Shown: piece after piece, positions 23,484 through 31,972 of the stretch | Numbering within the stretch: position 1 is the first letter of the stretch | Layout of the letters: every line of letters starts with the position of its first letter | Origin: CF-46 sp042408445 | Lineage (GTDB): Bacteria > Chloroflexota > Limnocylindria > Limnocylindrales > CSP1-4 | NCBI GenBank assembly: GCA_042408445.1 | Contig: JBHORC010000030.1 | Location: 1-45,976 of the forward strand | Length of the DNA stretch: 45,976 nucleotides | Direction of reading: 5' to 3' | Notes under the pieces: model-generated | What the model was told of the DNA's origin: nothing | Database searches by the model: none | The model's input: only the letters and a program-made list of their open reading frames with translations | Translations under genes and position numbers: made by a program

Positions 23484-23560
23484 CCATCTCGCCGAGCTGA
23501 GGTCGGGCCCGCGGCGGCGCGCCCTCCCCGCTCGCGCGATCGCCACACTCGCGCTCCACT

Positions 23561-23588
23561 CCGGCGGCGCCCGCAAGGGTGCCGCCGG
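23561..23588 (+). terminator. Terminator after the YggT-like gene
   Basis: Stem CCGGCGGCGCCC with GGGTGCCGCCGG (12 bp including one G-T pair) around a GCAA tetraloop, followed by TCTTCGTTT. Stable loop and T-rich tail support a true terminator. Confidence 0.75.
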
Positions 23589-23665
23589 TCTTCGTTTGAG
23601 GTCCCCGATCGGCCTGATCTGCCGATCGCTCCGGGTCGGTTCGACGGCGGCTCCCCCGCCTTTGC

Positions 23666-23671
23666 TACCGT
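23666..23671 (+). promoter_or_regulatory. Predicted -10 (TACCGT), leaderless pncA
   Basis: TACCGT ends 6 nt before GTG 23678, with no ribosome site in the gap. No good -35 at 17 nt; a TTCGAC lies 20 nt upstream. Confidence 0.35.
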
Positions 23672-23677
23672 CACCGG

Positions 23678-24289
23678 GTGCAGCGCTACGACGCGACGAC
23701 GGCGCTCGTCGTCGTCGACCTCCAGAACGACTTCGCGGATCCCGCCGGGAGTCTCGCGGTCCACGGTGCCCCGAACATCATTCCGATCGTGAACGCCGAG
23801 ATCGGGTCTGCCCGGGCCGCCGCCGCGCTCGTCGTCCTCACCCAGGACTGGCACCCCCCATCCACACCACATTTCCAGCGCGACGGCGGCATCTGGCCGG
23901 TCCACTGCGTCGCCGAGACCTGGGGCGCGAAGCTCCACCCCGATGTCGACGCGGCGGCCGCGGAGACCGCGCCGCGGGTCCGGAAGGGCACCGCCGGCGA
24001 GGACGGCTACTCCGGCTTCACGATGCGCGATCCCGTGACGGGCGAGACGAAGCCGACGGAGCTCGAATCCCTGCTCCGTGACGCGGGGGTGGAGCGGGTC
24101 GTGGTCTGCGGCCTCGCGACGGATTACTGCGTCAAGGCCACCGCGCTCGACGCCGCTCGGCTCGGCTTCGAGACCGCCGTCCTGATCGACGCCACGCGTG
24201 CGGTCGATCTCGAGCCGAACGACGGGGTCAAGGCGATCGACGACATGACGGCGGCCGGCGTCCACGCCTGGTCGACCCGGATGCGCTGA
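23678..24289 (+). CDS. pncA: Nicotinamidase / pyrazinamidase
   Basis: 203 aa from GTG 23678. It hydrolyses nicotinamide to nicotinate in NAD salvage in the cytosol. The catalytic triad is in place: D14 (VVVDLQNDF), K103 (RKGT) and C151 (GLATDYCVKATA). The metal-binding pattern D57-x-H59...H65 (TQDWHPPSTPHF) and the substrate-loop stretch WPVHCV are also there. Length and motifs match bacterial PncA. GTG lacks a ribosome site, and a TACCGT is 6 nt upstream, so leaderless initiation is likely. The next gene starts 29 bp after. Confidence 0.95.
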   Translation: MQRYDATTALVVVDLQNDFADPAGSLAVHGAPNIIPIVNAEIGSARAAAALVVLTQDWHPPSTPHFQRDGGIWPVHCVAETWGAKLHPDVDAAAAETAPRVRKGTAGEDGYSGFTMRDPVTGETKPTELESLLRDAGVERVVVCGLATDYCVKATALDAARLGFETAVLIDATRAVDLEPNDGVKAIDDMTAAGVHAWSTRMR

Positions 24290-24318
24290 CGCCGCGCCGA
24301 TCCGCAGCATCCCTCGAC

Positions 24319-25206
24319 ATGCAGATCCACCTCGTCGACGCGACCTACGAGCTGTTCCGTGCCCATTACGCGCCGCGGCCGCCGGTCCGCGGCCGGGACG
24401 GCGTCGTCCTGTCCGGCGTGTCCGGCCTGTGCGACCAGATCCTCTACCTGTTCCGGGAGGAGGGGGCGACCCACGACGGCTGCGCGACGGACCACGTCAT
24501 CGAGTCGTTCCGGAACGACCTCTTCCCGGCCTACAAGTCGTCCGCCGGCATGGAGCCCGCGCTCGTCGCCCAATTCCCGATCGCCGAGGAGGCGATCGCC
24601 GCACTCGGCGTCGTCCTGTGGCCGGAGGTCGAGTTCGAGGCCGACGATGCGATCGGCGCCGCCGCGGCTCGCTTCGCGGCGGACCCGGGGGTCGAGCGGA
24701 TCCTGATCTGCACGCCGGACAAGGACATGGCCCAGTGCGTGATCGACGACCGCGTCGTCCTCCGCGACCGCCGCCGCGCGATCACGTACAACCGGGACGG
24801 CGTGCTGGCCAAGTGGGGCGTCGAGCCGGCATCGATCCCGGACTGGCTCGCCCTCGTCGGCGACTCGTCGGACGGCTACCCCGGCCTGCCGGGCTGGGGC
24901 GCGAAGTCCGCGGCGGCGGTGCTCCGCCGGTACGGCTCGATCGACCAGATTCCGCCGAAGGCGAGCCAGTGGGAGGTGCCGGGGGTCACCGGCGCCGTGC
25001 GCCTCGCGGCCGTGCTCATCGAGCAGATGGAGGACGCGCTCCTCTACCGGACCCTCGCGAGGCTCCGTCTCGACACGCCGATCCCGCAGCAGTCGGCCGC
25101 GGAGCTGGAGTGGCGAGGCGTGCCGCGAGCCGGCTGGGAGGCGTTCTGCGACCGATGGGGCCTCGAGCGGCTGCGTGCGCGGCCGCATCGCTGGCGCGAC
25201 GACTGA
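24319..25206 (+). CDS. Stand-alone 5'-3' exonuclease (Pol I N-terminal/FEN family)
   Basis: 295 aa from ATG 24319. It has the layout of the DNA polymerase I N-terminal nuclease: IHLVDATYELFRAHYA with the first metal Asp, FRNDLFPAYKSSAG, VEFEADDAIGAAAARFA, ILICTPDKDMAQCV and the helix-hairpin region LVGDSSDGYPGLPGWGAKSA. The acidic cluster needed for two metal ions is retained. No polymerase domain is attached. Such proteins remove 5' flaps or RNA primers. It lies 29 bp after pncA and ends convergently with the inositol-phosphatase gene. A role in Okazaki-fragment processing is inferred from the family. Confidence 0.9.
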   Translation: MQIHLVDATYELFRAHYAPRPPVRGRDGVVLSGVSGLCDQILYLFREEGATHDGCATDHVIESFRNDLFPAYKSSAGMEPALVAQFPIAEEAIAALGVVLWPEVEFEADDAIGAAAARFAADPGVERILICTPDKDMAQCVIDDRVVLRDRRRAITYNRDGVLAKWGVEPASIPDWLALVGDSSDGYPGLPGWGAKSAAAVLRRYGSIDQIPPKASQWEVPGVTGAVRLAAVLIEQMEDALLYRTLARLRLDTPIPQQSAAELEWRGVPRAGWEAFCDRWGLERLRARPHRWRDD

Positions 25207-25254
25207 CGGCGGTCGGTTCGCCTGGCGGCGCCGCGGCGCTCGAGCCCGCCGGCC

Positions 25255-26163
25255 TCAGTCTCTTCCGGTCGCGAGGGCCCGGAGCTGGGCGTGGAATGCC
25301 GGCGGCGCGGCGACAATGCTCGCCGCCCGGCTCGTGCGCGACGGGTCGTACCAGCGGGAGCCGTCGAAGGCGGTGACGAGCGCGCCGGCCCGTTCGGCGA
25401 TGAGCCCGGCGGCGGCGATGTCCCACGCCGACAGGCTGGTCTCCTGGACGAACGCGTCGAACCGCCCGTTCGCGACGTACGCAAGGCCAAGCGCCGCGGA
25501 CCCCATGGACCGGGAGACGCGGACCAGCTTGCGAATCGCCCGACCGCGGCTCGGGACCGAGCGACCGGACAGGGCCAGCGAGATCACGTAGTCCGATAGC
25601 TTGTCCTTCGTCGATGCCTGGATCGGCCGGCCGTTCAGCGTCGCCGGGCCGTCGCAGGTTGCCGCGAACATCTCGTTGCGGGTCGGGTCGAGGACCGCGC
25701 CGGCCGTCGGCCGGCCGTCGACGACGATCCCGATCGAGACGCAGAACATCGGCAGGCCGTTCGCGTAGTTCACGGTGCCGTCCAGCGGGTCGATCACCCA
25801 CGTCCGTCCGTTCGGCGTCGCGATCTCGGAGGACTCCGTCGTCCCGCCTCGACTTCCCCGACCCGCCCGGCCGCGATGCGCTCCGGACTCCTCGGCGAGG
25901 ATCGCGTCACCCGGAAAACGCTCCCGGATCGCGCCGATGACCAGCTCCTCGGACAGGTGGTCGGCCTCGGTCACGACATCCCTGGCGCTCTTGTGGGCGA
26001 CCTGCTCGAGCCGCTCGTAGCGGTCCATGAGGACGGCGCCTGCCTGCGGCGCGGTCGCCACCAGGAAGTCCAGCTCGGCGGCCCAGGCCGTCCCGCCGGT
26101 CGCGTCCCGGGACGGTTCGGCGGTGGAGCCGCTCCACGGAGATTCGGCGATCGGCCGGCTCAC
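25255..26163 (-). CDS. Inositol monophosphatase family protein
   Basis: 302 aa from GTG 26163, whose first bases overlap the stop of the upstream zinc-ribbon gene (GTGA). Family motifs are complete: metal Glu in ILAEESGAH, WVIDPLDGTVNYANGLPMFC, GAVLDPTRNEMFAA and SAWDIAAAGLIAERAGA. Enzymes of this family dephosphorylate inositol phosphate, histidinol phosphate, fructose bisphosphate or PAP using Mg2+. A 20-residue low-complexity stretch (GAHRGRAGRGSRGGTTESSE) is inserted just after the AEESG motif. Position at the end of the mtnP-LLM-zinc ribbon group gives no clear hint to substrate. Confidence 0.9.
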   Translation of the reverse strand: MSRPIAESPWSGSTAEPSRDATGGTAWAAELDFLVATAPQAGAVLMDRYERLEQVAHKSARDVVTEADHLSEELVIGAIRERFPGDAILAEESGAHRGRAGRGSRGGTTESSEIATPNGRTWVIDPLDGTVNYANGLPMFCVSIGIVVDGRPTAGAVLDPTRNEMFAATCDGPATLNGRPIQASTKDKLSDYVISLALSGRSVPSRGRAIRKLVRVSRSMGSAALGLAYVANGRFDAFVQETSLSAWDIAAAGLIAERAGALVTAFDGSRWYDPSRTSRAASIVAAPPAFHAQLRALATGRD

Positions 26164-26669
26164 GGGCCGCTGCAGGCGACGTCGAACGGGCGATCGACGC
26201 TCCCGAACGAGGCGGCGTGATCGAAGGTGACCGTCGCGTGCGGCCCCACCCGCGGCGTGTAGACGATGTCCGCATGGTTGATGCCGCGGTCCGCGGGGTC
26301 GGTCAGGCGGCACGTCGCCGTTCCGGCGGATCCACCCTCGTTCGTGAGCGAGATCGTCGCGACGACGGTGCCAGGCGTCGATCCCGCTCGCATCCCCGTG
26401 ACCTCAGACGTGAACGGTCCGATCCCCGCGACCGCGAGGTGAGCGGCCACGGCCAGCGCCGCGATCGCTAGACCGACCGCGAGGAACACGCTCCCGTGGA
26501 CCTGCGAGCTGGCGGAATCCTTCAGGCCGAGCGGGTTGCACCGCTCGCACAGCCCGACATCGAGGGTGACCGGCGCACCACAGCGCGCACAGGGATGGGT
26601 GAGCTCGGGATTCGCGGGAAGGGGCGACGCGGGCGTCGCGGGGGCGGTCATCGCGGTCGATGGTGCCAT
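26160..26669 (-). CDS. Zinc-ribbon single-pass membrane protein
   Basis: 169 aa from ATG 26669 (ATG 26651 is an equally possible start; neither has a clear ribosome site). A CxxC...CxxC zinc ribbon (HPCARCGAPVTLDVGLCERC) is followed by one membrane helix (GSVFLAVGLAIAALAVAAHL) and an exported beta-rich domain (VVATISLTNEGGSAGTATCR; PHATVTFDHAASFG). This order is typical of bacterial zinc-ribbon membrane proteins with an FxLYD-like or similar extracytoplasmic domain. Function unknown. It overlaps the inositol-phosphatase start by 4 nt and lies 40 bp after the LLM gene, so it is probably co-transcribed with both. Confidence 0.75.
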   Translation of the reverse strand: MAPSTAMTAPATPASPLPANPELTHPCARCGAPVTLDVGLCERCNPLGLKDSASSQVHGSVFLAVGLAIAALAVAAHLAVAGIGPFTSEVTGMRAGSTPGTVVATISLTNEGGSAGTATCRLTDPADRGINHADIVYTPRVGPHATVTFDHAASFGSVDRPFDVACSGP

Positions 26670-26709
26670 GCCCGGCGAAAACGGACGGCGGATGGCTCCC
26701 GGAACGGCG

Positions 26710-27549
26710 TTACCAGCGGCCGACGGCGTCGACGAGCGCGTCCACGTCGGCCGTCGTCCGGGCGAGGACGATGACCGCGTCGGCGCCGATCTCGTGCCAG
26801 CGCTCCCACGCCGCCCGCGGCTCGCGACACCATTCCGTGTCGGCCACGCTCTCGTCACCGAGCCAGTAGCCCTGGAACCCGGCGTAGACGCGTTGATCCT
26901 CCCGCCGCCGGCCGACGGCCTCGAGCGTTTCCAGGTACAGCGGCAGGTTCTGGACGAAGTTGTTCTCGAAGGTGCTCCACCCGTCGCCGATCCGCGCGGC
27001 CAGCCTCGCACCGGCCGGCGTCTCGCCGCCGATGATGATCGGCGGGGGCGGCGTCGGGACCGGGAATGCGTGGGCGTCGACGAGCGGGTAGTACGGCGAC
27101 GGCCGCGTCACCGGGCCGCCGGTCCAGAGGGCGCGGATCACCGCGACGGCCTCCTCGAGGCGGGCGACGCGCTCGGCCACGTCCGGAAACTCGATCCCGT
27201 ACGCGGCGTGCTCCTTCGGTGCGCCCCCGATCCCCATCCCGAGGACCAGCCGGCCACCGCTCGCGATCTGGAGCGTCGACGCCATCCGGGCGAGGACCGC
27301 CGGGTGCCGATTGACGACGTTGATGACGAACGGTCCCACCGTGACCCCCTCGGTCGCGGCAGCGGCCATCGCGAGGATCGTCCAGCCCTCGACGACGGGG
27401 ACGGTCCGATCGCCCTGGCCGACGAAGTGATCCCACGACCAGATCCCCTCGTAGCCGGCGGCCGCGAGACGCTTCGCGCTCTCGAGCCACCAGGTGGGCT
27501 CGGCCCGGATCGTCCGGATCGTGACGCTGATCGGCAGGCGTTCGGCCAC
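26710..27549 (-). CDS. LLM-class F420-dependent oxidoreductase
   Basis: 279 aa from GTG 27549, 3 bp after the mtnP stop. The luciferase-like TIM barrel is recognised by LAAAGYEGIWSWDHFVGQGD, VTVGPFVINVVNRHPAVLAR, IASGGRLVLGMGIGGAPKEH, VARLEEAVAVIRALWTGGPV and PPPPIIIGGETPAGARLAAR. F420-binding members share the GxGxGG loop after the first strands. The reaction is a two-electron transfer with F420H2; the substrate is not evident. Tight coupling to mtnP could mean a role in thioadenosine salvage or just co-expression. This is one of five LLM genes in the window. Confidence 0.88.
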   Translation of the reverse strand: MAERLPISVTIRTIRAEPTWWLESAKRLAAAGYEGIWSWDHFVGQGDRTVPVVEGWTILAMAAAATEGVTVGPFVINVVNRHPAVLARMASTLQIASGGRLVLGMGIGGAPKEHAAYGIEFPDVAERVARLEEAVAVIRALWTGGPVTRPSPYYPLVDAHAFPVPTPPPPIIIGGETPAGARLAARIGDGWSTFENNFVQNLPLYLETLEAVGRRREDQRVYAGFQGYWLGDESVADTEWCREPRAAWERWHEIGADAVIVLARTTADVDALVDAVGRW

Positions 27550-27552
27550 CGG

Positions 27553-28404
27553 CTAGAGCCCCGTCTCGAAGAGGCGGATGTCCTCCGGCGACGTGGCGTG
27601 CCCGTCGCCGCGCGTGTGCTCGAGGGCAGCCCGCGCGCCGAGCGCGTCGAGGTCGGCCGGGAAGCGGCCGACCATGTCGAGCACGACCTGCTGGATCCGC
27701 TCCGCGTTCTGGGCGAAGACCTCCAGCACGGACCGCGCATCGACCGCCTCGGTCCCTTCGAGGACGCCGGCGTCGTAGTCCGTGATCAGGGCGATGTTCA
27801 CGACAGCCATCCCGAGCTCGCGGCAGAGGTAGGCCTCCGGATACTGGGTCATCGAGATGACCTCCCAGCCGGCGTCGCTGAACCACTTCGACTCGGACTT
27901 CGTCGAGAAGCGCGGGCCGTTGATGATCACGATCGTGCCGCGCTCGTGGAACGAGATCCCGTGCTCGCGGATGACCTCGGCGGCGATCCCCCGCAGGACG
28001 GGGTCGTAGATGTCGGCCGAGGAGACGTGGGTGACGATCGGGCCGTCGAAGAAGGTGTCCGCCCGGCCGTTCGTCCGGTCCACGAACTGGTCGCACAGGA
28101 CGAAGTCGCCGGGCTTGACGTGGCGCTGGAGCGAGCCGGCCGCGCACGGCGAGATGACCGCCTTGACGCCGAGCGAACGCATCGCCCAGACATTCGCCCG
28201 GTAGTTGATCCGGTGCGGCGGGATCGTGTGGCGTCGGCCGTGGCGCGGCAGGAAGGCGACCGAGCGACCGCTCACGGTCGCGAGGAAGAACGAGTCCGAC
28301 GGCGGCCCATACGGCGTGTCGACCTTGATCTCGCGGACGTCGTCGAGCAGGGAATAGAAGCCCGACCCGCCGAACACACCGATCTCGGCCGAATCCGCGA
28401 CCAC
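27553..28404 (-). CDS. mtnP: S-methyl-5'-thioadenosine phosphorylase
   Basis: 283 aa from GTG 28404, chosen for GAGGAGGT about 6 nt upstream; the open frame upstream lacks a start with such a site. The enzyme splits 5'-methylthioadenosine with phosphate to adenine and methylthioribose-1-phosphate in methionine salvage. Motifs: IGVFGGSGFYSLL (phosphate loop), PRHGRRHTIPPHRINYRANV, SPCAAGSL, IINGPRFSTKSE, MTQYPEAYLCRELGMAVVNI and ITDYDAG with the catalytic Asp. Length is that of MTAP. First gene of the minus-strand group with LLM, zinc-ribbon and inositol-phosphatase genes; divergent from the next gene. Some close relatives prefer inosine or other nucleosides. Confidence 0.94.
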   Translation of the reverse strand: MVADSAEIGVFGGSGFYSLLDDVREIKVDTPYGPPSDSFFLATVSGRSVAFLPRHGRRHTIPPHRINYRANVWAMRSLGVKAVISPCAAGSLQRHVKPGDFVLCDQFVDRTNGRADTFFDGPIVTHVSSADIYDPVLRGIAAEVIREHGISFHERGTIVIINGPRFSTKSESKWFSDAGWEVISMTQYPEAYLCRELGMAVVNIALITDYDAGVLEGTEAVDARSVLEVFAQNAERIQQVVLDMVGRFPADLDALGARAALEHTRGDGHATSPEDIRLFETGL

Positions 28405-28576
28405 GCTGACCTCCTCGGGACGGGCGTCCAGGGACCTCACGACGCCGTGGGTGACGCGGCGTGATCGCCGCCGCTGAAGCCGGGATTGTCGCACGCCTGC
28501 GTCGTCCGGCAGGCGCCTCGCCGCCCGCGACGGACGCGCCGCCGACTACGATGGACCGACCGGAGGACCGCCGCCC

Positions 28577-29140
28577 ATGACCGACCCGCTCGACGAGACG
28601 CAGCCCCACGACACGAGCGCCAATCGCGCGCCGCTCGTTCCCGGGCCGGGCGAGCCCACGCCGGGCGCCCTCGATTCGACCGCGCCCATCCCGACGGCCG
28701 GCACCGTGCCGCCGCCACCGGGCACGATCCCGCCGGGTGCGTATCCGACAGCGATGCCCGGCGGTGCCGGGTCCGGGCCGGATCTCGGCACCGCATCGGT
28801 CGTTCCGCCGACGCCGACGGCGACGCCGGCCGGGCCACCGCCGACCGGCTCTGCTGGCGGCGCCCCGCCGCTCCGGGCAAACCCGGATCGTCCCGTCACC
28901 GACTGGCGCGAGCCGCCGTGGATCCCGCCGCGAAACCGGGACCGCGGCCGCGATCGGGGTGGTCCGAGCCTCGCCGCGATCGTCGTCGGGCTCGTCCTGC
29001 TCGCGATCGGGCTGTACTACTTCGTCGACCGCACGCTGGGGATCGCGCTGCCGGCCGTCCGTTGGGGCAGCCTGTGGCCGCTCATCCTCGTCGTCATCGG
29101 GGCGGTGATCCTGCTGCGGGCGCTCGGCGACCGGCGCTGA
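28577..29140 (+). CDS. Proline-rich membrane protein with LiaI/DUF5668-like C-terminal helices
   Basis: 187 aa; a GGAGG lies about 10 nt before ATG 28577. The first ~125 residues are disordered and rich in Pro, Thr and Gly (PTAGTVPPPPGTIPPGAYPT). The C-terminal ~60 residues form two membrane helices, LAAIVVGLVLLAIGLYYFVD and RWGSLWPLILVVIGAVILLR, joined by a short loop. This paired-helix pattern with W-P-L-I-L-V-V-I-G is the LiaI-LiaF transmembrane region, also called DUF5668. Role unknown; relatives often sit in envelope stress loci. No partner gene is seen here. Confidence 0.72.
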   Translation: MTDPLDETQPHDTSANRAPLVPGPGEPTPGALDSTAPIPTAGTVPPPPGTIPPGAYPTAMPGGAGSGPDLGTASVVPPTPTATPAGPPPTGSAGGAPPLRANPDRPVTDWREPPWIPPRNRDRGRDRGGPSLAAIVVGLVLLAIGLYYFVDRTLGIALPAVRWGSLWPLILVVIGAVILLRALGDRR

Positions 29141-29235
29141 CGGTCGGCGATGTGCCCGGCGCGACCAGCGCGACCGGCGGCGCCGAGAAGCGGAGTGACC
29201 GGCGAGGAGTCGCGGGAGAGGCAAGGGAGGGGAAC

Positions 29236-29964
29236 GTGATCCAGGATTCGGTGACCGACCGGCGTACCGTCGCGGCGACCCTTGCCCTGGCCGAGTGGCG
29301 ACGGGACATTGCCGCCCTCTACGCGGAGGTCCGCCGAATCGCTACGACCGACGTCGGCGCCGCGCTCGCGCTCTGGCGCGAGACGCGCGAGCGCCTCTAT
29401 CGCGAGCATCCGCAGTCGCCGATCCCGGCCGAGGCTCGTGCCGCCTTTCGATCCCTTCATTTCGACCACGACCCGGCGCTCCGGTTCGAGGTGACGGTCG
29501 AGGACCTGCCGGCCGAGCCGAACACGGCGTCCGAGAGCGAGGGCGGGACGGCCGGCGGCCTTGGCGGCCTGGGCGGCTTCGGCGGGTTCGGCGGCCTCGC
29601 GATCCAGCTGCCCGTCAGCGGCGGCGGCGGGATGGCGTTCGAGCGGTTCGGTGCGGTGACGATCCCGTTCCCGGACGGCCCGCGACGCCTCGAGATCTAC
29701 TGGATGCAGGGCTATGCCGGCGGCCTCTTCCTGCCGTTCCGCGACGCGACGAACGGAACCGAGACCTACGGCGCCGGCCGGTATCTCCTCGACTCGGCGA
29801 AGAGCGCCGACCTCGGAGCGGGCGCGACGCCGAACAGCCTCGTCCTGGACTTCAACTTCGCGTTCCAGCCCTCGTGCGCCTTCGACCCGAAGTGGGCGTG
29901 CCCGCTCGCCCCGCCGTCGAACCGGCTCGACGTGCCCGTCCGCGCCGGCGAGCGGATCGCCTGA
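29236..29964 (+). CDS. DUF1684 family protein with glycine-rich insertion
   Basis: 242 aa from GTG 29236; AAGGGAGGGG ends 3 nt upstream. The family's closing block is clear: TETYGAGRYLLDSAKSADLG, then LVLDFNFAFQPSCAFDPKWA and CPLAPPSNRLDVPVRAGERI, in which Cys and Asn-Pro-like residues are conserved among DUF1684 proteins. N-terminal helices (WRRDIAALYAEVRRIATTDV; LWRETRERLYREHPQSPIP) also fit. Between the FEVTVEDLPAEP strand and the core is an unusual Gly-rich segment (GGTAGGLGGLGGFGGFGGLA) and a GGGG stretch. Biochemical function of DUF1684 is unknown to me; cytosolic by sequence. Confidence 0.85.
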   Translation: MIQDSVTDRRTVAATLALAEWRRDIAALYAEVRRIATTDVGAALALWRETRERLYREHPQSPIPAEARAAFRSLHFDHDPALRFEVTVEDLPAEPNTASESEGGTAGGLGGLGGFGGFGGLAIQLPVSGGGGMAFERFGAVTIPFPDGPRRLEIYWMQGYAGGLFLPFRDATNGTETYGAGRYLLDSAKSADLGAGATPNSLVLDFNFAFQPSCAFDPKWACPLAPPSNRLDVPVRAGERIA

Positions 29965-30123
29965 CGAGACCGGACGTCCCCGGACGCTCGGGCCGTCCCC
30001 GGACTTCCGTTCCGCCCCTGCGGGACCGTCGGCCCGTCGGAGGTCGCCCCGCCGCCCTCTACGATCGGCAGACGCCGAACCGAGGGTCCCCGACCCGCGC
30101 GGCACATGGCAAGGGAGGGATGC

Positions 30124-31314
30124 GTGCGGTTCCTGGCGGGGTCGAAGCGCGTGGACGGCGACGAGCGGCTGCTCTGGTCGCGCGACCTCCGCTTCGCCCA
30201 TCGGCTCGCCGCTCAGCTGCCCAACGTTCGGTCGTACGAGCTCGATGCCGGGATCGTCGTCATCGGACCGTCCTCGGAGCTGACCGACGCGCACGCCGCG
30301 GAGATCGCCGCGGCGAACCACACCCCGGCCTATGGCCTCGTGACGCTGGATGGCGGCCTGCCCGAAGGCGAGCGACACCTCCTGGCGCTGTCGTCGGCGG
30401 TCCAGCAGTCCGGGCTTGCCGAGCGGATCGGGATGGCCCAGACGAGCCAGCTCGTCCAGACGAAGATGCTCGACTACTTCTTCACCCTCCGGAACGTCCA
30501 CGCCCTCGCCTACCAGCCGATCGTCGATCTCCGCACCGGGAGGCTCGTCGAATACGAGTGCCTCTTCCGGCCGGAGATGCCCGGGCTCCAGACGTCGATC
30601 ACGAACGTCGTCCAGGCGGCGATCGACACGGGCCGCACGATCGAGCTCGACGGCTTCATCGTGAAGGTCATCCTCGAGCGGGTCGGCAAGCTGCAGACCG
30701 AGCGCCGCGCCGCCGGCAAGCCGCCGATCCATCTAGCGATCAACTTCACGCCGGCGAGCCTCCTCGACCCGATGTTCGAGGCCTCGACGTTCGCGGCGGC
30801 GGTCAAGGCCGCCCACCTCGATCCCCGGCACATCACGCTCGAGTGCACCGAGCAGCAGGCCGTCTCGGACATCGGGCCGCTCGTGAAGCAGGTGAAGGCG
30901 CTCCGCCGGCTCGGCTTCGGGTTCGCGATCGACGACGCCGGGGCGGGCTACGCCAGCTTCTCCCTGATCGCGTCGCTGCGACCGTCGGTCATCAAGATCG
31001 ACCGCGAGATCGCCTACGGGATCGCACGGGACGACGCGAAGCAGGCGCTCGTCGAGGCATTTGTGTCGTTCGGCGGCCGGATCGGCGCGCTCCTGCTCGC
31101 CGAGGGGATCGAGCGTCGCGCGGATCTCGCGATGCTCACCGGGCTGGGCGTCGATCTCGGCCAGGGCTACCTGATCGGCAAGCCGGCGGCCGAACCGCGG
31201 AAGCCGCGACCGATGGAGACGCTCCGTCTCGAGGCAGCCCGCGAGTCGCTCGGCAGACGCGTCCACGGCGGGAGCGCGGCGTCGCGTCGGGTCGCGGTCG
31301 ACGCATCCGCCTGA
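30124..31314 (+). CDS. EAL-domain cyclic-di-GMP phosphodiesterase
   Basis: 396 aa from GTG 30124, chosen because AAGGGAGGG ends 4 nt upstream; ATG 30106 in the same frame has no site. Residues 1-110 form a domain I do not recognise (WSRDLRFAHRLAAQLPNVRS; GIVVIGPSSELTD). The EAL domain covers ~118-355. Catalytic residues seem retained: E145 (in an ECL variant of EAL), N207 (INFTPAS), E240/E243 (LECTEQ), D270-D271 (IDDAGAGYAS), K291 (IKID), E327 (LAEGIE) and Q347 (GQGYLIGKP). It should therefore hydrolyse c-di-GMP to pGpG. No GGDEF or membrane segment. A single transcription unit, as the flanking gaps exceed 100 bp. Confidence 0.9.
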   Translation: MRFLAGSKRVDGDERLLWSRDLRFAHRLAAQLPNVRSYELDAGIVVIGPSSELTDAHAAEIAAANHTPAYGLVTLDGGLPEGERHLLALSSAVQQSGLAERIGMAQTSQLVQTKMLDYFFTLRNVHALAYQPIVDLRTGRLVEYECLFRPEMPGLQTSITNVVQAAIDTGRTIELDGFIVKVILERVGKLQTERRAAGKPPIHLAINFTPASLLDPMFEASTFAAAVKAAHLDPRHITLECTEQQAVSDIGPLVKQVKALRRLGFGFAIDDAGAGYASFSLIASLRPSVIKIDREIAYGIARDDAKQALVEAFVSFGGRIGALLLAEGIERRADLAMLTGLGVDLGQGYLIGKPAAEPRKPRPMETLRLEAARESLGRRVHGGSAASRRVAVDASA

Positions 31315-31415
31315 CCCAGCCTCGCCGCGGACCGGCCGGTCACCCGATCCCGGCTGACACGTCGGCCTGACGCCCCACCTCGATCCGCTCGCGGGCCCTG
31401 CAATCCGGCCTCGCG

Positions 31416-31421
31416 TACCAT
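31416..31421 (+). promoter_or_regulatory. Predicted -10 (TACCAT), leaderless PPOX gene
   Basis: TACCAT ends 6 nt before ATG 31428; there is no ribosome site and no clear -35. Confidence 0.4.
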
Positions 31422-31427
31422 CGCCCG

Positions 31428-31967
31428 ATGGAGCCTGCCCGAACCCAGACGATCCGTTCCCCCTTCTCCGCGCCGGAGCCCGAGGCGCAAGAGCCCACAC
31501 CCCAGCGCCACGACCGAAGCGCGCAACCCGGCGGCGCAGCGGCGGCAGGGGCGCCTCCCCTCCCCGAGCGGATCCGGTCCTTCCTCGACCAGCCGCTGTT
31601 CGCGTCCCTGGCCACGATCGATCCCGACGGCGCGCCACGCCAGGCGGTGATCTGGTACCGGCTGGAGGACGACGGCCGCGTTCTGGTCAACTCGCGCGAC
31701 GGCCGTCGCTGGCCGGCCAACCTGCGCCGGGATGAACGGGTCAGCCTCGCGGTCATGGACCTCGACGACCCCGAGCGCTGGGTCGGCATCACCGGCCACG
31801 TCGATGCGATCGACGACGACGTGGAGCGCGCCCGGGACGACATCGTCGCGTTGGCCCATCGCTACCGCAACGAGCCCACCGCCCAGAGCATCGCGGCGTT
31901 CCGGAGCCAGCCACGGGTCACGTTCCGGCTCGCGATCGACGGCGTTCACGACCACCTGGAGGACTGA
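31428..31967 (+). CDS. PPOX-class F420-dependent oxidoreductase (split beta-barrel)
   Basis: 179 aa. After a 45-residue Ala/Pro/Glu-rich tail comes the flavin/deazaflavin split barrel: IRSFLDQPLFASLATIDPDG, APRQAVIWYRLEDDGRVLVN, SRDGRRWPANLRRDERVSLA and WVGITGHVDAIDDD. The VIWY and RRWPANLRR segments are typical of FDOR-B proteins that bind F420. These enzymes reduce diverse substrates with F420H2 or act on heme or biliverdin-like compounds; which applies here is unclear. It is 5 bp ahead of an FGD-like F420 enzyme, so the two are one transcript, and the pairing supports F420 rather than FMN as cofactor. Shorter starts downstream are possible. Confidence 0.86.
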   Translation: MEPARTQTIRSPFSAPEPEAQEPTPQRHDRSAQPGGAAAAGAPPLPERIRSFLDQPLFASLATIDPDGAPRQAVIWYRLEDDGRVLVNSRDGRRWPANLRRDERVSLAVMDLDDPERWVGITGHVDAIDDDVERARDDIVALAHRYRNEPTAQSIAAFRSQPRVTFRLAIDGVHDHLED

Positions 31968-31972
31968 CCGCG

